A DNA stretch of 32,491 bases, taken from NCBI GenBank assembly GCA_024743095.1, contig JANSXF010000049.1, positions 1-32,491 on the forward strand, given 5' to 3'. This stretch comes from Flavobacteriaceae bacterium. GTDB lineage: Bacteria > Bacteroidota > Bacteroidia > Flavobacteriales > Flavobacteriaceae. Shown piece after piece: positions 31,055-32,491 of this stretch (its first letter is position 1; each line of letters starts with the position of its first letter). The translations under genes and the position numbers were made by a program. The notes under the pieces are model-generated. The model had not been told where the DNA came from. It did not search any database and worked only from the letters and a program-made list of their open reading frames with translations.

Positions 31055-31987
31055 ATATCCAGCTGGTTGATAAATAATCTTGGTAAGGTCATTTAGATCT
31101 GTCATGAACAAGTATAAGGTATACCGAAGTCCTCCAGCGGTATTACGCACACCATGGGCCAAATGCAGCCAACCCTCTTCTGTCCTAATAGGAGCGGGGC
31201 CAATACCATTTTTCATTTCATATATTGTATGATAAGTTTTGTGATGGATTATCTTTTCATTTTTTAAGGTTGGGTTTTCCATATTGTCAATAAACCCAAG
31301 ACCGATTCCCCCTCCTTGACCAACTTCAATAAATCCATCCTGTGGTCTGGTGTACAAAGCATATTTTCCGTTAACAAACTCTGGGTGAACCACAACATTC
31401 CGTTGTTGCCCGGAATTCGAGATCAAATCCGGCAATCTTTCCCATTCTATCAAATTTTTTGTTCTGACGATTCCCGCGTTTGCTATGGCCGCAGTAGTAT
31501 CATTTGGCTTGGTTTTGTCCTTTCTTTCAGTACAGAAAACACCATAAATCCATCCATCCCCATGCTTGGTCAACCGCATATCATATACGTTGGTGTCCGG
31601 ATCATCCGTTTGCGGCAATACGATTGGCCTATCCCAAAATTTGAAATTATCTATGCCGTTGGGGCTTTCGGCAATGGCAAAAAATGATTTACGGTCAGAT
31701 CCTTCGACCCTGACAGCCAAAAGGTACTTATCCCTCCATTTGATAGCTCCAGGATTAAAGGTGGAGTTTATTCCTATTCGTTCCATGCCGAACGGGTTGG
31801 AAGAAGCATCAAGGTCATATCTCCATTCCAAAGGAGCGTGTTCCTTGGTCATGACTGGGTTTTCAAATCTTTCAAACACTCCATTTGAATCCTTTGCTCG
31901 CTTATTTGGCCGCTCTAAAAACGCTCTATGGTTTTTATAAATTTCATCGTATCCGGGTATTGTTTTTTTTATTTTTTTGATTTGCAT
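30947..31987 (-). pseudogene. GH130 4-O-beta-D-mannosyl-D-glucose phosphorylase, 3'-truncated
   Basis: A cytoplasmic glycoside phosphorylase that, in the known family, converts mannosylglucose and phosphate to mannose-1-phosphate and glucose in mannan catabolism. Residues 1-334 are authentic and closely follow the GH130_1 pattern: WRYDLDASSNPFGMERIGIN, VEGSDRKSFFAIAESPNGID, the catalytic Asp in TNVYDMRLT, QQRNVVVHPEFVNGKYALYT, GWLHLAHGVRN and PNVLFSNGWI. The last 12 codons are antisense IS256 sequence. About 55-60 C-terminal residues, including the usual YYASSDTRMHVATS segment near the active site, are missing, so activity is unlikely. It is 11 bases downstream of a symporter fragment in the same orientation. 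Confidence 0.88.
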
Positions 31988-31998
31988 TAGATTTAATC

Positions 31999-32436
31999 TT
32001 AATTGCTCGATATATTAGGTTCATTCTTAATATAATCCCACCAATTCTTCTTCAAAATGAAAAGACATACCAAGAGAATGGCTATGGATATTAGCATGTT
32101 CGTATTTTCATGTATAATGAAGTACATTGGAATCAAAACCAATAAGGTCTGGGCAGTCGTTCCCACTAAGACATTGAACATATCCCTCTTAAAGGCACCA
32201 TTCTTTTGAAAATCGGGTTCCGCTTCTTTAAGCTTTCTGTATATTGGTTTCCAAAAGCCCCAAGGGCGTGTTTTTTTATAAAATCTTATCAATACCTCCT
32301 CATTTGTCGGAGCCGCGGAATAAGTTCCGACCACACTTCCTATAACTGAGGTGCCTGTTGCACAAGTTAATAAAAAAAGTGTTCGTTGATCATTGCTGCT
32401 CCAAGGATGGATCGTACCTTTAGGTATGCAGGGCAA
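31999..32436 (-). pseudogene. Sodium:solute symporter (SSS family) C-terminal fragment
   Basis: The authentic part (from about 32400 down) has two membrane segments (LFLLTCATGTSVIGSVVG and TLLVLIPMYFIIHENTNMLI with SIAILLVCLFIL). Between them is the C-terminal loop typical of sugar-linked SSS symporters (TNEEVLIRFYKKTRPWGFWK). A complete symporter has 500-600 residues, so more than three quarters is missing. The first dozen codons of the open frame are the antisense of the IS1182 start. In Bacteroides mannan operons an SSS symporter sits next to the GH130 phosphorylase, as here. It would have imported mannobiose or a related sugar. Confidence 0.75.
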
Positions 32437-32491
32437 GAAAGATTACCAAGAAAAGCTGTTCGCGAGCTTTCAGCTGAGCGAACGTATACCG
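32426..32491 (+). CDS. IS1182-family transposase, first 22 codons (cut by window end)
   Basis: The frame reads MQGKKDYQEKLFASFQLSER then IP, the standard start of IS1182-type transposases of Bacteroidota. Only the N-terminus is in the window, so intactness cannot be judged. It lies back to back with the truncated symporter and probably caused that truncation. Fewer than 30 bases separate the ATG from symporter-like sequence, which is short for a complete left end. Confidence 0.65.
   Translation, partial: MQGKKDYQEKLFASFQLSERIP

Noticed and set aside
1..32491. CRISPR arrays, rRNA operons and phage genes
   Set aside because: No regularly spaced repeats, cas-like genes, rRNA motifs or phage structural genes were seen. 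The only short tandem repeat is the in-gene 12-mer at 16945-16992.

Overview
The window looks like part of a marine Flavobacteriaceae-type genome (Bacteroidota). This is inferred from a complete SusC/SusD pair with its own ECF sigma and FecR anti-sigma factors, flavobacterial-style FtsX permeases with a separate ATPase, two sigma-54 two-component systems, and an AT-leaning sequence with few Shine-Dalgarno sites. No rRNA or tRNA gene was found, so the genus is not fixed.

Left part, 1-15.7 kb, is orderly with no insertion sequences. A minus-strand operon runs TolC-like channel, membrane-fusion adaptor, LolD/MacB-type ATPase and two paralogous FtsX permeases, the second cut by the window edge. 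It forms a MacAB-TolC-like efflux machine. Divergent from it is a plus-strand operon of a sigma-54 response regulator, its histidine kinase and a Gre-like factor, probably controlling the efflux operon. Next, on the minus strand, come a second histidine kinase and sigma-54 regulator, followed by a Gre/Rnk-like gene, a small secreted protein and a small membrane protein. A textbook -24/-12 sigma-54 promoter (13166-13181) with an upstream dyad precedes that last group.

Middle part, 15.9-18.8 kb, has two decayed, same-orientation IS5-family remnants flanking an AlbA_2/HATPase (RecG-like) regulator whose linker is a four-copy 12-bp microrepeat.

Right part, 18.9-27.9 kb, is a minus-strand nutrient-uptake locus: ECF sigma, FecR, SusC with a signalling STN domain, SusD, and two exported endonuclease/exonuclease/phosphatase (EEP) enzymes. 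No glycoside hydrolase is present, so a phosphodiester-containing nutrient is an attractive but unproven substrate. A strong plus-strand intrinsic terminator sits in the susC leader, antisense to the locus, recalling antisense RNAs at other susC genes.

The last 4.5 kb is an IS-dense decay zone: a third IS5 remnant, a full-length IS110-family transposase with a structured non-coding flank that could be a bridge/seek RNA, an IS256 transposase cut at the same base as a GH130 mannosylglucose phosphorylase, the C-terminal piece of a sodium:solute symporter, and the start of an IS1182-type transposase. The GH130 and symporter are remnants of a mannan-utilisation operon broken at both ends.
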